Below are positions 50,899 through 60,317 of a DNA stretch of 64,000 bases, one piece after another. Source of the stretch: Natronolimnobius baerhuensis (GTDB taxonomy: Archaea > Halobacteriota > Halobacteria > Halobacteriales > Natrialbaceae); assembly GCF_002177135.1 (NCBI RefSeq), contig NZ_MWPH01000001.1, positions 1,054,001 through 1,118,000 of the forward strand, read 5' to 3'. The translations under genes were made by a program, and so were the position numbers. The notes under the pieces were generated by a model. The model had not been told where the DNA came from and made no database searches. It saw only the letters and a list, made by a program, of their open reading frames with translations. The number at the start of each line of letters is the position of its first letter. Position 1 is the stretch's first letter.

Positions 50899-53043
50899 AT
50901 GACAACAAAACCTAACAGCGGACCAATCGTGCTCGTCACGAGGTCACACGACCGTGAGAGTCGTCTGGGCGAATCACTCGAGCGTGCAACCGACCGGACG
51001 GTTCACTCGATTCCACTCACTGCACTCGACCTCGAGGACGACGTCAATTCCGACGGGCCACAGCACCGGGAGACCGACTTCGATGCCACGACCGGCGGTG
51101 CAGGCCACGACACGAGTGGTATCGAGACGCAATCAACAGTGGAATCCAACGACGGCCTCCGGCAGTTTCTCACGCCCAACAGCGCCACGGACCTGACCCC
51201 ACTTGCGCAGTCGCCGGCAGCGCTCGTCTTCGAACTCACTACACCCGAGCGACTTCGTGCGATGTTGCGAGCAGTCGAGGAGCGAACATCCTCGATTCCA
51301 ACCGTTGTGGCACCGCCATCGGGGAGTGAAACATTGGCGACAATCGCAGTTCGGACGGACGCTGACGAGTACATCCCCGCCGACAGCGACGAGGCGATAG
51401 AGCGGATTCTCGAGACAGCCTCGAGTGCACCATCCACGACCGAATCGGCGGTCGACCACGACTACCACCGGATTCTGGCCGACGAACTCCCGGATGAGGC
51501 GTTCGTCATCAGCGAGAATGGCACCTATCTCGAGGCCCAACTCAGACCCGAATCCGCCGAACAGTACTCAATGGGATCGACAGAGTTGATTGGGGCACAT
51601 CTCACCGATGTCTTCTCCGATGACATTGCAACGGACCTCCAACACTGTATCGACGAGGCGATTCAGACGGACGAGATTCAAACCGTCGAGTACGATGGCG
51701 AGACAACCAACGGCAGCCAGCGATTCGAAGCCCGAGTCGTTCCAACCGACGAGCGACTCGATGGCCACCGCGCAGTCGTCTGGCTCGCTCGAGACATCAC
51801 AGAACGCGCCCAACGCGAGCGCCAACTCCGGGCGCGCCAGTCCGAACTCGAGACACTCAACCGGATCAACGCAATCGTTCGTCAGATCATCGAAACACTC
51901 GTCGAAGCGCCAGCACGGGAGACCATCGAGCGCGAGGTCTGTGAGCAACTCGTCGACTCCGAACTATACAGTGGCGCTTGGATCGTCGAACGAACCGGCA
52001 ACGACGGCCTCTCACACCGGATCGAAGCCGGCGATGCACAGTTGTATCTCGAGTGTGCACGTAACATTGAGGTCGACCACGAGCGCCCCGTCGAACGGGC
52101 CGCACGGACCGGCGAGGTGCAGATGGTCAATCACATTCTCGAGACCGAGCCGTTGCCCGACCCCCTCCAGACTGCCGCACAAAAAAACAATGTCCGCGCT
52201 GCGATTGCGGTGCCGATCACCTACGAGGACGTTACCTACGGCGTTCTCACCGTGCTCGCGAGCCGAAAGGATGCGTTTACGACCAGCGAAACAGCCGAGT
52301 TCGAGCTGCTCGGTGAGACGATTGGCTTTACGATTATGGCCGTCAAAAACCGGCAGCTACTGCTCGCCGACACCGTCGTCGAACTCGAGTTTCGGATCGA
52401 CGGCGGCGACTCGTTCTCGTTCGATCTCTCGAGAAACTACGACTGTACGTGTTCGCTCGAGTGGGCCGGGGCGACCGCAAGCGGCCGAACGTACCAGTAC
52501 GTCACCATCGACGGACTCGAGGGAGAGACCGTCCTCGAGGCGGCACAACAACACGACTCCGTCGAGGAGTGTCGGCTGATCCACGACGGCATTCAGCACT
52601 GTACAGTCGAGATGCGACTCGCAGAATCAGGCGTCAGGACGCTGACGAATCACGGGGCAACGATTCGCGATATTACGGTCGAAGACGGCGTCGGAACCTG
52701 TCTCGTCGACGTGCCACAACATGCAGATATTCGAGAGGTTGCCGACGCGCTGGCGATGATCTACGAGGACACGGAACTCGTTGCACGCCGCGAAGTCGAC
52801 CGCCCGGTACGAACCGCCGCAGAGCGGCGAAATCGGATTCTCGACGAACTCACGGATCGACAGTTGACGACGCTGCGACTGGCGTACTACGGCGGGTTCT
52901 TCGATTGGCCCCGCGAAAGTACCGGCGAAGACATCGCTGATGCGATGGACGTCTCACCACCGACGATGCACCAGCATCTCCGCAAGGGACTCAAATCGAT
53001 TCTCGGCGAGTTCTTCGAGGAAGGCGGCGGCACGACTGAGTAA
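50899..53043 (+). CDS. Bat-type transcriptional regulator with PAS and GAF domains
   Basis: The 714-residue protein contains an N-terminal receiver-like region without a clear phospho-acceptor Asp (IVLVTRSHDRESRLGESLERATDR), a PAS domain (ILADELPDEAFVISENGTYLEAQ, about 190-300), a GAF domain (about 330-490), a BAT-associated domain (DTVVELEFRIDGGDSFSFDLSRN) and a C-terminal helix-turn-helix of the bacterio-opsin activator type (LDELTDRQLTTLRLAYYGGFFDWPRESTGEDIADAMDVSPPTMHQHLRKG). Such regulators act on redox or light signals in haloarchaea; the signal and targets here are unknown. A TATA-like ACCTTTTTATT lies near 50817. Confidence 0.88.
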   Translation: MTTKPNSGPIVLVTRSHDRESRLGESLERATDRTVHSIPLTALDLEDDVNSDGPQHRETDFDATTGGAGHDTSGIETQSTVESNDGLRQFLTPNSATDLTPLAQSPAALVFELTTPERLRAMLRAVEERTSSIPTVVAPPSGSETLATIAVRTDADEYIPADSDEAIERILETASSAPSTTESAVDHDYHRILADELPDEAFVISENGTYLEAQLRPESAEQYSMGSTELIGAHLTDVFSDDIATDLQHCIDEAIQTDEIQTVEYDGETTNGSQRFEARVVPTDERLDGHRAVVWLARDITERAQRERQLRARQSELETLNRINAIVRQIIETLVEAPARETIEREVCEQLVDSELYSGAWIVERTGNDGLSHRIEAGDAQLYLECARNIEVDHERPVERAARTGEVQMVNHILETEPLPDPLQTAAQKNNVRAAIAVPITYEDVTYGVLTVLASRKDAFTTSETAEFELLGETIGFTIMAVKNRQLLLADTVVELEFRIDGGDSFSFDLSRNYDCTCSLEWAGATASGRTYQYVTIDGLEGETVLEAAQQHDSVEECRLIHDGIQHCTVEMRLAESGVRTLTNHGATIRDITVEDGVGTCLVDVPQHADIREVADALAMIYEDTELVARREVDRPVRTAAERRNRILDELTDRQLTTLRLAYYGGFFDWPRESTGEDIADAMDVSPPTMHQHLRKGLKSILGEFFEEGGGTTE

Positions 53044-53076
53044 GCATCCACGTCCAATTTCGCGGCCTGTCGATTC

Positions 53077-54687
53077 TCACTGAATAGAGATGGCACCGTC
53101 CTCCTCGAGCGCCGCAGTCACAATCCCATCCTCGAGGAGTGCGACGACGGCCTCGATATCGGGCCGCACTGGCCGATCACCGGTCGCTGCGAGCGGCGGG
53201 ACGACCTCGCGAACCAGTTCGCGGGCGGCCGCCGTGCCAGCGCCGAGCGAGAGTGCCTCATCACTCTCGAACGCATCGTCGAGATAGTCGGCAGCCTCGG
53301 TCGCACAGACCAGTTCGGCGGCGACGACCCAGCGTGCCGACTCGAGAGCATGTCGGACATTGAGTGCCGAGTGCGCGCTCATGCTCACGTGATCTTCCTG
53401 TCCGCCGCTGACTGGCACGGTATCCGTCGATGTAGGCCCGAGCGAGCGAATGTCGGTACACTGTGCCGCAGCCGTGTACTGGGCGATCATGTAGCCCGAC
53501 TCGAGGCCGCTGTCGGCCGCAAGAAACGGCGGGAGGTGTGGCTCCTGCAGATTCGGATTGAGAAGTCGGTCGATGCGGCGCTCACTGATCGCTGCGAGAT
53601 CCGCAAGTGCGAGTCGCACGTACTCGAGGCGGAGGGCAAGCGGCGTGCCGTGGAAGTTGCCGCCCGAGAGCACGGCAGCGCGGTCGGTACCCGATGCCCG
53701 GTCGTCGACGCGGTCGGCGGCAAAGACGAGCGGGTTGTCAGTCGCGCTGTTGAGTTCAACTTCGACGGCGGCTCGAAGGTGCGAAATCGCGTCGCGAACC
53801 GCGCCGTGAACCTGCGGGAGACAACGCAGCGAGTAGGCGTCCTGCACGCGGTCGCAGTTTCGATGTGCCTCGACGACCTCGCTCCCTGCAGTAAGCGCGC
53901 GGACGTTCGCCGCGCTCGCTTGTTGGCCGGTGTGTGGACGAACCTCGTGAATCGCCGGCTCCGACGTTGCTGTCGTCCCGAGCGTCGTCTCCGTCGTCAG
54001 CGCACCTGCTGTATCAGCCGCGGTGACGAGTCGCTCGGCGTCGACCACCGCAAGTGCCGCGAGCCCGGTCGTTAATTGCGTCCCGTTGATCAGCGCCAGC
54101 CCTTCCTTTGGCTCGAGCGTCAGGGGTTCGAGGCCGATCTCCTCGAGCGCCCGTTCGCCGGAGATGCGCCGCGGTGTGTCCGAGTCGGCTGCATCGAGGT
54201 CGGCTTCGCCCTCGCCGATGAGCACTAGCGAGAGGTGGGCAAGCGGCGCGAGGTCGCCACTGGCACCGAGGCTACCACGAGCGTAGACGACCGGGTGAAC
54301 GCCCTCGTTACACAACTCGAGGAGGTGATCGACGACGCGTTCGCGGATCCCCGAATAACCCGTGACGAGGGAGTTAATCCGCGCGACAAGCATCGCACGG
54401 ACCTCCTCGCGGGCGAGTTCTCGACCCGCGCCGGCCGCGTGGCTTCTCAACAGGTTGACCTGCAGTTGCTCGCGCTTTTCCGGCGGAATCCGCTCATCGA
54501 CCAGTTCGCCAAAGCCGGTGTTGATCCCGTAGACGGCTTCGTCGCTTTCGATAACGTCCTCGACGCGCTTTCGGGACGTCCGAACGCGCTCGCGCGCATC
54601 GTCAGCGATTTCGACGCGCTTGTCGCCTCGAGCGACTGCGGCGACATCCTCCGGCGTGAGCGTTTCGCCGTCGAGAACGACGGTCAT
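53077..54687 (-). CDS. hutH: Histidine ammonia-lyase
   Basis: The 536-residue protein has the 4-methylidene-imidazole-5-one triad ASG in GSLGASGDLAPLAHLSL, the start MTVVLDGETLTPEDVAAVARGDKR, YGINTGFGELVDERI, and SGGNFHGTPLAL (with the conserved GGNFHG). The reaction is L-histidine to urocanate and ammonia, the first step of histidine breakdown. No hutU, hutI or hutG is adjacent. The 24 upstream codons before the Met at 54687 are unlike the family. Confidence 0.94.
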   Translation of the reverse strand: MTVVLDGETLTPEDVAAVARGDKRVEIADDARERVRTSRKRVEDVIESDEAVYGINTGFGELVDERIPPEKREQLQVNLLRSHAAGAGRELAREEVRAMLVARINSLVTGYSGIRERVVDHLLELCNEGVHPVVYARGSLGASGDLAPLAHLSLVLIGEGEADLDAADSDTPRRISGERALEEIGLEPLTLEPKEGLALINGTQLTTGLAALAVVDAERLVTAADTAGALTTETTLGTTATSEPAIHEVRPHTGQQASAANVRALTAGSEVVEAHRNCDRVQDAYSLRCLPQVHGAVRDAISHLRAAVEVELNSATDNPLVFAADRVDDRASGTDRAAVLSGGNFHGTPLALRLEYVRLALADLAAISERRIDRLLNPNLQEPHLPPFLAADSGLESGYMIAQYTAAAQCTDIRSLGPTSTDTVPVSGGQEDHVSMSAHSALNVRHALESARWVVAAELVCATEAADYLDDAFESDEALSLGAGTAAARELVREVVPPLAATGDRPVRPDIEAVVALLEDGIVTAALEEDGAISIQ

Positions 54688-54803
54688 CGGCGGCCACCCC
54701 GGATGGCTCGCCGTGGAGCAGCGGTGCTCGAGTAAGTCGGTCTGAGACAACAGGCACACGAGCGCACAAGAGTGAGGCGGATGGCGTCGTAACTGGCTGT
54801 TGT

Positions 54804-55157
54804 ATGCCAGACGCAGCTATCGTCGTGCTCGCCGGTACTGACTCGCCTGCCGAACTTGGCCGCGTCGTCAACGCGCTCCAGACCGCCCAGGAGTTCGACG
54901 AAGCAGGCGACAACGTCGAAATAATCTTCGACGGAGCGGGAACGCAGTGGGTCCCCGAACTCAAAGACGACGACCACGACTATCACGACCTCTACGACGG
55001 GCTGACCGACCTCATGTCGGCGTGTCACTACTGTGCGAACGCCTACGACGTTGCCGACGAAATCGAAGCCAGTGCGGCCGACCAACTCGACGAGTACGAG
55101 GGCCATCCGAGCATCCGCTCGCTCGTCGCCGACGGCTACGAAGTCATTACGTACTGA
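54804..55157 (+). CDS. DsrE-like sulfur-relay protein
   Basis: The 117-residue protein resembles DsrE/TusD proteins: MPDAAIVVLAGTDSPAELGRVVNALQTAQEFDEAGDNVEIIFDGAGTQWVPEL, and ACHYCANAYDVADEI, where the CHYC pair can carry persulfide. It sits opposite ThiI, with 116 nt between stop codons; a role in handling sulfur for tRNA thiolation is possible but inferred from position. Confidence 0.78.
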   Translation: MPDAAIVVLAGTDSPAELGRVVNALQTAQEFDEAGDNVEIIFDGAGTQWVPELKDDDHDYHDLYDGLTDLMSACHYCANAYDVADEIEASAADQLDEYEGHPSIRSLVADGYEVITY

Positions 55158-55273
55158 CGCCGTGGCCCGTCCTCGAGCGCCGACGCCGTCCGCAGCACCT
55201 GCAGTGGCGAATGCCGTCTCCATGATACCTACTTACACCCGGCATCGTGAAGGACATTCGGGTGCCCGTCGAC

Positions 55274-56458
55274 TTACGGTTCGACGAGTTCCGCATCGGC
55301 CGCGACGGCTTCAGCGCGCTCGAGCAGGTCATCGGGTTCGTGCTCGAGCAACTGTGCAAGTCGGGCGTTGGTCTCGACCTGATCGGGGGCGACGCGATTA
55401 CAGCCAGCGTTGATCGTCGACTGCGTGTAGGTATCGATCTCGCGCGCCTGTGCGACGATTTCCTGTTTGTCTCGAGTGAGCAGCGGCCGGTGAATCGGAA
55501 GCGTGGTGGCGCGGCTGGTCACCGCGAGGTTCTGCATCGTCTGGCTCGATTTCTGGCCGACGGCTTCGCCCGTGACGATGCCGGGGGCGTCGACGCGCCC
55601 GGCGAGTACCTCGGCAGTGCGGTAGAAGAATCGCCGCAGCGAGAGCATCCGCCCCTGTTCCATCTCGGTGACGAGCAGGTCGACGATCTCGCCGCCGGGA
55701 ACCTTGTACACCGGCATATCGAAATTCGGTGCGTACCGCGAGAGCGTACCCACCGTCTCCATCGCGCGTGCCTCGTGATCGATGCCGCCGTAGGCCCCGA
55801 GATCGACGTACACCGGGACAATCGGGCTGCCACGGCACATCATCTCGTAGGCTGCAACCGGCGAGTCGATCCCGCCGCTGATCAGCGAAATAACGGGTTC
55901 TTGCGCACCAAGGGGAAGGCCACCGGGTCCGTCGACTGTCTCGAGGTACAGAAACGCGATGTCCTCGCGAACCTCGATCCCGAACGTGAGATCCGGATCG
56001 TCGAGGTCCACTTCTGGCTCGAACTCGTCTTCGACGGCCTCCCAGATGGCCGTCCCGCCCTCACGCGCCAGGTCCTCGCTGCTGTAGGGAAGCGTCTTGT
56101 CCGCTCGCCGGGCGTCGACCGCGAACGTGCCGCCCTCGTAGCACGCCTCGGCCATCGACTCGAGTGCCTCGAGAATCCGCGCTTTCTCGATACTCGTCGT
56201 CACGCAGGGACTCACCGAGACGACGCCAAAAGCGTCCGCCGCAGCCTTGGTCGCCGCGTCAATGGCGTCTTCGTCCGTGTGAATCAACGGCCGGTTCCAG
56301 CGGCGTTCGACCTCGCCGGGGATCGACCGGTCCTCGAGCAGCGCCTCGAGATTCTCGATGAGGAGTCCTTCCATCTGGCGCTTGACCCTGTTGCTCTTCG
56401 TGTTCAGGTCGCCATGGCGAACGAGGACGGTGTCGGCTCCCGGCGGGTGCATAGCCAT
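55274..56458 (-). CDS. thiI: tRNA 4-thiouridine synthase ThiI
   Basis: The 394-residue protein has an N-terminal ferredoxin-like and THUMP region (MAMHPPGADTVLVRHGDLNTKSNRVKRQMEG; EARARILEALESM) and the PP-loop ATP pyrophosphatase motif ISLISGGIDSPVAAYEMMCRG (about 190). Further on it has GEAVGQKSSQTMQNLAV, RPLLTRDKQEI. There is no rhodanese domain, as in archaea, so another protein must provide sulfur. It modifies U8 of tRNA to 4-thiouridine. A Met six nt downstream is an alternative start. Confidence 0.92.
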   Translation of the reverse strand: MAMHPPGADTVLVRHGDLNTKSNRVKRQMEGLLIENLEALLEDRSIPGEVERRWNRPLIHTDEDAIDAATKAAADAFGVVSVSPCVTTSIEKARILEALESMAEACYEGGTFAVDARRADKTLPYSSEDLAREGGTAIWEAVEDEFEPEVDLDDPDLTFGIEVREDIAFLYLETVDGPGGLPLGAQEPVISLISGGIDSPVAAYEMMCRGSPIVPVYVDLGAYGGIDHEARAMETVGTLSRYAPNFDMPVYKVPGGEIVDLLVTEMEQGRMLSLRRFFYRTAEVLAGRVDAPGIVTGEAVGQKSSQTMQNLAVTSRATTLPIHRPLLTRDKQEIVAQAREIDTYTQSTINAGCNRVAPDQVETNARLAQLLEHEPDDLLERAEAVAADAELVEP

Positions 56459-56576
56459 GGATAGATGACTGTAGCTATAAGGGGGTTACGAGGTGGCGGG
56501 TCGTCTCACTGGAACGGGAAACAGTGTAAAAATGAGGTAACGGCCCGAATCCGAGTCGAAAGCCAGTACTATGCGG

Positions 56577-57143
56577 TTATCCGAGGATGTATCGGAGTTT
56601 CGGGTACTTCTCGACCAGTGTCTGGCTTCCAACCTGGATGGTCTCGATGTAGCGGTCCGCACCGAGGATCCGTCCGGCCCCGAAGGCTGCCAGGGCCAGG
56701 AACAGGACGGCGTAGATCAGCGTCGAGTCGAACAGCGCCAGAATGTCTCCCTCCCAGCCGCCGAGGTAGAACATCATCATTTGGATGGCCCCACCCAGCG
56801 CAGCCAGGCGTAGGAGACCCCCGACGATCAGCCCGATGCCGATCAGGATCTGTGTGGCCGGGACGACGACGTTGATGATCTCAAGCAACGCAGCGTTGCC
56901 CGCCATTGCCCCAAAGAGGCCGCTAACGGGGCTTGCCGGGTCGACACCGTGGACCAAGAAGCCACTCGCATCGAATGCCTCGCCGCTGACAATCGCCAAT
57001 TTGCCAAGGCCGGCAAACAGTATCATTCCGCCCAGCAGGAATCGGAGCGCAACGACAAACCACGCTGACAGGGCGTGTGGCTGGCCCTCGAGTGAGATTC
57101 CTGCATAGCGGCTTTCGAGTCGGTTTCGGGTTGTTGTGGACAT
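56577..57143 (-). CDS. DoxX family membrane protein
   Basis: The 188-residue protein has about four membrane helices (LSAWFVVALRFLLGGMILFAGLGKLAIVSG; EIINVVVPATQILIGIGLIVGGLLRLAALGGAIQMMMFYLGG), as in DoxX/DoxD proteins. An internal repeat GAIQMMMFYLGGWEGDILALFDSTLIYAVLFLALAAFGAGRI is conserved. DoxX proteins couple to quinone reduction or thiosulfate metabolism; the role here is unknown. Confidence 0.88.
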   Translation of the reverse strand: MSTTTRNRLESRYAGISLEGQPHALSAWFVVALRFLLGGMILFAGLGKLAIVSGEAFDASGFLVHGVDPASPVSGLFGAMAGNAALLEIINVVVPATQILIGIGLIVGGLLRLAALGGAIQMMMFYLGGWEGDILALFDSTLIYAVLFLALAAFGAGRILGADRYIETIQVGSQTLVEKYPKLRYILG

Positions 57144-57284
57144 AGTCAGTCAACTCCTTCTATTTCAAACGAGGGCGGATACACCCTTGAACGGAGAGCC
57201 ATATTCCTGTCCGGTGGGAACTGATAGGATTCTACTCGGGGTCGAGAGTGAGCTATATAGTCTCATTCGTCAATACAAGAACCA

Positions 57285-57965
57285 ATGTTCACACAACGCG
57301 GAGAGCGGTGCTGGACCTACGAGGAACCGCTCCGGTTTTTCGGCCTCGAGATCGGCCGGATCATGTCCGTGATGAAACTCTCGAGCGGCGGGCTGTTCGT
57401 CCAGTCACCAGCCGAGTTGACCCCCGAACTGAAAGCGCAGTTAGACCAACTCGGCGAGGTCCGGTTCGTCGCAGCGACGAGCAAACTCCACGGCCACATG
57501 TACATGGAGCAGTACCGAGCGGCGTATCCGAACGCCGAACTGTTAGCTGCCCCCGGACTCGCTGCGCGACGGACCGATCTCCGATTCGATCACCTGCTGG
57601 GCGATGCGCCCGATCCGCGGTGGGGAACCGACATCGATCAGGTAGCCGTCGCCGGTCACCGGTGGCTCACCGAAATCGCCTTTTTCCACCGGCCGAGTCG
57701 GACGGTCATCCTCGGCGATATGGGCTACCACATCGGCGACAGCAGCCCGCTGAAAACGCGGTTGATCGCTCGCGCGTTTCAAATTTACAAGCGGATTAGC
57801 CCGCCACTCGAGGTCCGGGCGACAATCGTCAACGAGGAGACGTTCAGGCGGTCGATCCAGGATATCCTCGCCTGGGACTTCGACCGCGTCATCCCCGGCC
57901 ACGGCGAGATCATCGACAGCGACGGGAAGACAGCCGTCGCTAACGGGTACGACTGGCTCGTTTAG
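57285..57965 (+). CDS. DUF4336 family protein (metallo-beta-lactamase-like)
   Basis: The 226-residue protein begins MFTQRGERCWTYEEPLRFFGLEIGRIMSVMKLSSGGLFVQSPAEL, a DUF4336 opening. Later AATSKLHGHMYMEQY has the partial HxHxxH-like His residues, and DILAWDFDRVIPGHGEII resembles the last metallo-beta-lactamase motif. The fold is therefore metallo-hydrolase-like with an incomplete metal site. The substrate is unknown. Single gene. Confidence 0.82.
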   Translation: MFTQRGERCWTYEEPLRFFGLEIGRIMSVMKLSSGGLFVQSPAELTPELKAQLDQLGEVRFVAATSKLHGHMYMEQYRAAYPNAELLAAPGLAARRTDLRFDHLLGDAPDPRWGTDIDQVAVAGHRWLTEIAFFHRPSRTVILGDMGYHIGDSSPLKTRLIARAFQIYKRISPPLEVRATIVNEETFRRSIQDILAWDFDRVIPGHGEIIDSDGKTAVANGYDWLV

Positions 57966-58376
57966 GCCTCGAGAAACAGTGCGAAGGCACCTCGAGATGC
58001 TCGAGGTGCAGTCCGTGTGGCGTAGCCTGCCGTGTTCGTATTCAGATCACCATCGCGAACGGTGACTGTATAGTAGCCACTGCAAGTCAATACACACCTG
58101 ATCGACAGACGGCTCGGCGATCAGTGTGTACATAGTTGCAGTTGTTACTATAGCGGGTCAATCAGGGTACTCGTTCGATCCCATCGGCATAGGAGTCGCT
58201 GATTGGCAGGGGTAGCCAAATGGAACAGTTGCTACCCTCTGTCATGTGGTAGCAATGATCAGTTAGTTGAACCGTGTGCTAGAACTTCGGCTGGACTCTC
58301 AAAATCATTTCGGCTAGCGGACAGTTATCGGTGTTTCAGTCAGAATATGTTTCCGTAGTAAGTAGTTCGACGTGCT
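57966..58376. other. Intergenic region with a palindromic element
   Basis: 411 bases between the DUF4336 gene and the beta-lactamase-fold gene. They contain the palindrome at 58069-58152 and AT-rich flanks; no gene is visible. Confidence 0.65.
58069..58152. repeat. 84-bp palindromic repeat element
   Basis: The left arm starts TATAGTAGCCACTGCAA and contains TACACACCTGATCG; the right arm read in reverse complement is TATAGTAACAACTGCAA with TACACACTGATCG. The arms (58069-58104 and about 58118-58152) are separated by an ACAGACGGCTCGG core. It resembles a dispersed haloarchaeal palindrome distinct from the one at 14319-14400. It encodes no protein. Confidence 0.75.
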
Positions 58377-60293
58377 ATGCCCACCTCCTACTCACGGCGG
58401 GGCGTCCTTGCAGGAGCCACCGCAGTGGGCGTGACGGCCGCAGCCGGTCGCGTTCCGACCGCCGCGCAGGCGACCCCCGACGAACCGCCTGATCCTGACG
58501 GGGACGACCTCGAGTCGTTCGTCGACGATGCCATCGACTCGACACTCCAGGCGCACAACGTGTCGGGTGCCGTCGTCTCCGTCGTCCACGACGGTGCTGT
58601 CGCGCTCGAGAGCGGCTACGGCGAAACGTCGTTCGACGGTCGAGCAGTCACCCCGGACGAAACACCGGTCCACACGGGGTCGGTCTCGAAGGCTGCCACG
58701 TACACCGCGGCGATGCGCCTCATCGATGACGATGCGATTGATCCCGACGTGGACGTGAATCAGTACCTCGAGTCGGTGTCAGTGCCGGAGACGTTCGACG
58801 AGTCGATCACGCTCACGCATCTGGCGACACACACCGCCGGCTTCGAGCCGCGGATGCGAAACGACACCGTCGCGGATCCCGATGCCCGCCAGCCCCTCGC
58901 GGAATCGGTTGGCACCTATCAGCCGAGTCGCCTTCGACCACCCGGTGAAGTGATGGGGTATACGAACTATGCACCAGCACTGACCGGTCAGGTGATCACT
59001 GACGTTGCCGGCATGCGATTCGCCGACTACGTCAATGACGCGATTTTCGACCCGCTCGGCATGGACCGAACGACGTTCGATGTCATCCCAAACCACGTCG
59101 ATGATGAAACTCGCGAAGGGATTCGACGAGACCTTCAGTTTCACTCGAACGTTCCGCCCGCATCGGGGATGTGGTCGACCGGGAGCGATATGGCCCAGTT
59201 CCTGCTCGCTCACCTCGAGGGCGGCGCGACCGACACTGGACGAATGCTTTCCGAAGACGCCACGACGGCGATGCACGAACAGTGGTTTACCCCACACGAA
59301 GAACTCGAGCGGATGGCGTTCGGACTCTTCGTGCGAACGCGCGACGATATCCGCCTGCTCTACCACGGCGGCGGGGGAATGGGATATCACAGCCAGTTCC
59401 TCCTCATCCCTGAACTCGATCTCGGACTGTTCGTCTCGTTTCAGGGCGCTACGCCCGGACCGGCCGTCTCGGAGTTCGAAGACGAGTTTCTCGACCGGTA
59501 TGTCCCGACGACTGATGCAGAATTGACTCCCGACGGGCGACCCCACCGTGCCGACGACCTCGAGGGGAGCTATCGGGCGTTTATGACCCACGAACTCACA
59601 ACATACGAGAAGACCCTGTTCTCGGGAACGAGTCCGGGCGTAGACATCTGGATCGACGATGACGGCACGCTAGTTGTAGACGGGAGCAGCCAGTCACGCT
59701 GGGTCGAACTCGAACCACTGGTGTTCCGTCGCGTCGACGGCCAAGCGACACTCGTGTTCCACGAAACCGACGGCGAGATTACGGACTTCACGTCCGATAG
59801 CGCGGTGTGGACGTACACGCGTACCTCGTGGTACGATGACCTATATACTCAGGTCGGGCTCGGCCTGGGCTCCGCACTCGTCGTCCTCTCTGGGGTCCTC
59901 GGGTGGCCGCTCGCCGCCGCAGTTCGCCGGGTTCGCGGTGAGGGCGCGTCACCGACCGGCTCGAGAGGCTCTCACCGCGCTCGACTCACAGCCGGAGGCG
60001 CAGGCGCGCTGCTCGTCGGGTTCGTGATCGCGCTGTTTGCCCTCGAGGTCGTGCTTTCGGTTCTTGGCTGGGGATCGCTGGTCAACGCTCCGCCACCAGG
60101 CTTGTCGCTTTCGTTCACAGTCCCGATACTCGCAGCGATTGCAACAATTGTCGCAGCATGGTATGCCGTTCAGGCGTGGCGAGAGTCCTACTGGGGAGTC
60201 GCCGGTCGCATCCACTACACGGCAGTCGTCCTCGCACTCGCCGTGTTGCTCTGGGTGTTTCGCTACTGGAACCTTATGGGACTGCCAGTATAA
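58377..60293 (+). CDS. Serine beta-lactamase-fold protein with membrane tail
   Basis: The 638-residue protein begins with a twin-arginine signal (SRRGVLAGATAVGVTAAAG). The class C-like serine hydrolase domain has SxxK in GSVSKAATYTA (Ser nucleophile), YxN in GYTNYAPALTG, and a third motif region HGGGGMGYHSQF. The C-terminus (about 490-638) has four hydrophobic helices (LGSALVVLSGVLGWPLAAAVRRV; GALLVGFVIALFALEVVLSVLGW, etc.), so the catalytic part faces outside. Likely an esterase, D-aminopeptidase or peptidase-like enzyme rather than a true antibiotic lactamase. Neighbours do not suggest a substrate. Confidence 0.84.
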   Translation: MPTSYSRRGVLAGATAVGVTAAAGRVPTAAQATPDEPPDPDGDDLESFVDDAIDSTLQAHNVSGAVVSVVHDGAVALESGYGETSFDGRAVTPDETPVHTGSVSKAATYTAAMRLIDDDAIDPDVDVNQYLESVSVPETFDESITLTHLATHTAGFEPRMRNDTVADPDARQPLAESVGTYQPSRLRPPGEVMGYTNYAPALTGQVITDVAGMRFADYVNDAIFDPLGMDRTTFDVIPNHVDDETREGIRRDLQFHSNVPPASGMWSTGSDMAQFLLAHLEGGATDTGRMLSEDATTAMHEQWFTPHEELERMAFGLFVRTRDDIRLLYHGGGGMGYHSQFLLIPELDLGLFVSFQGATPGPAVSEFEDEFLDRYVPTTDAELTPDGRPHRADDLEGSYRAFMTHELTTYEKTLFSGTSPGVDIWIDDDGTLVVDGSSQSRWVELEPLVFRRVDGQATLVFHETDGEITDFTSDSAVWTYTRTSWYDDLYTQVGLGLGSALVVLSGVLGWPLAAAVRRVRGEGASPTGSRGSHRARLTAGGAGALLVGFVIALFALEVVLSVLGWGSLVNAPPPGLSLSFTVPILAAIATIVAAWYAVQAWRESYWGVAGRIHYTAVVLALAVLLWVFRYWNLMGLPV

Positions 60294-60317
60294 ATCAGAA
60301 ACAGTGCGAAAATCGGA

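Noticed and set aside
55247-56464. 405-codon plus-strand frame
   Set aside because: Antisense shadow of thiI.
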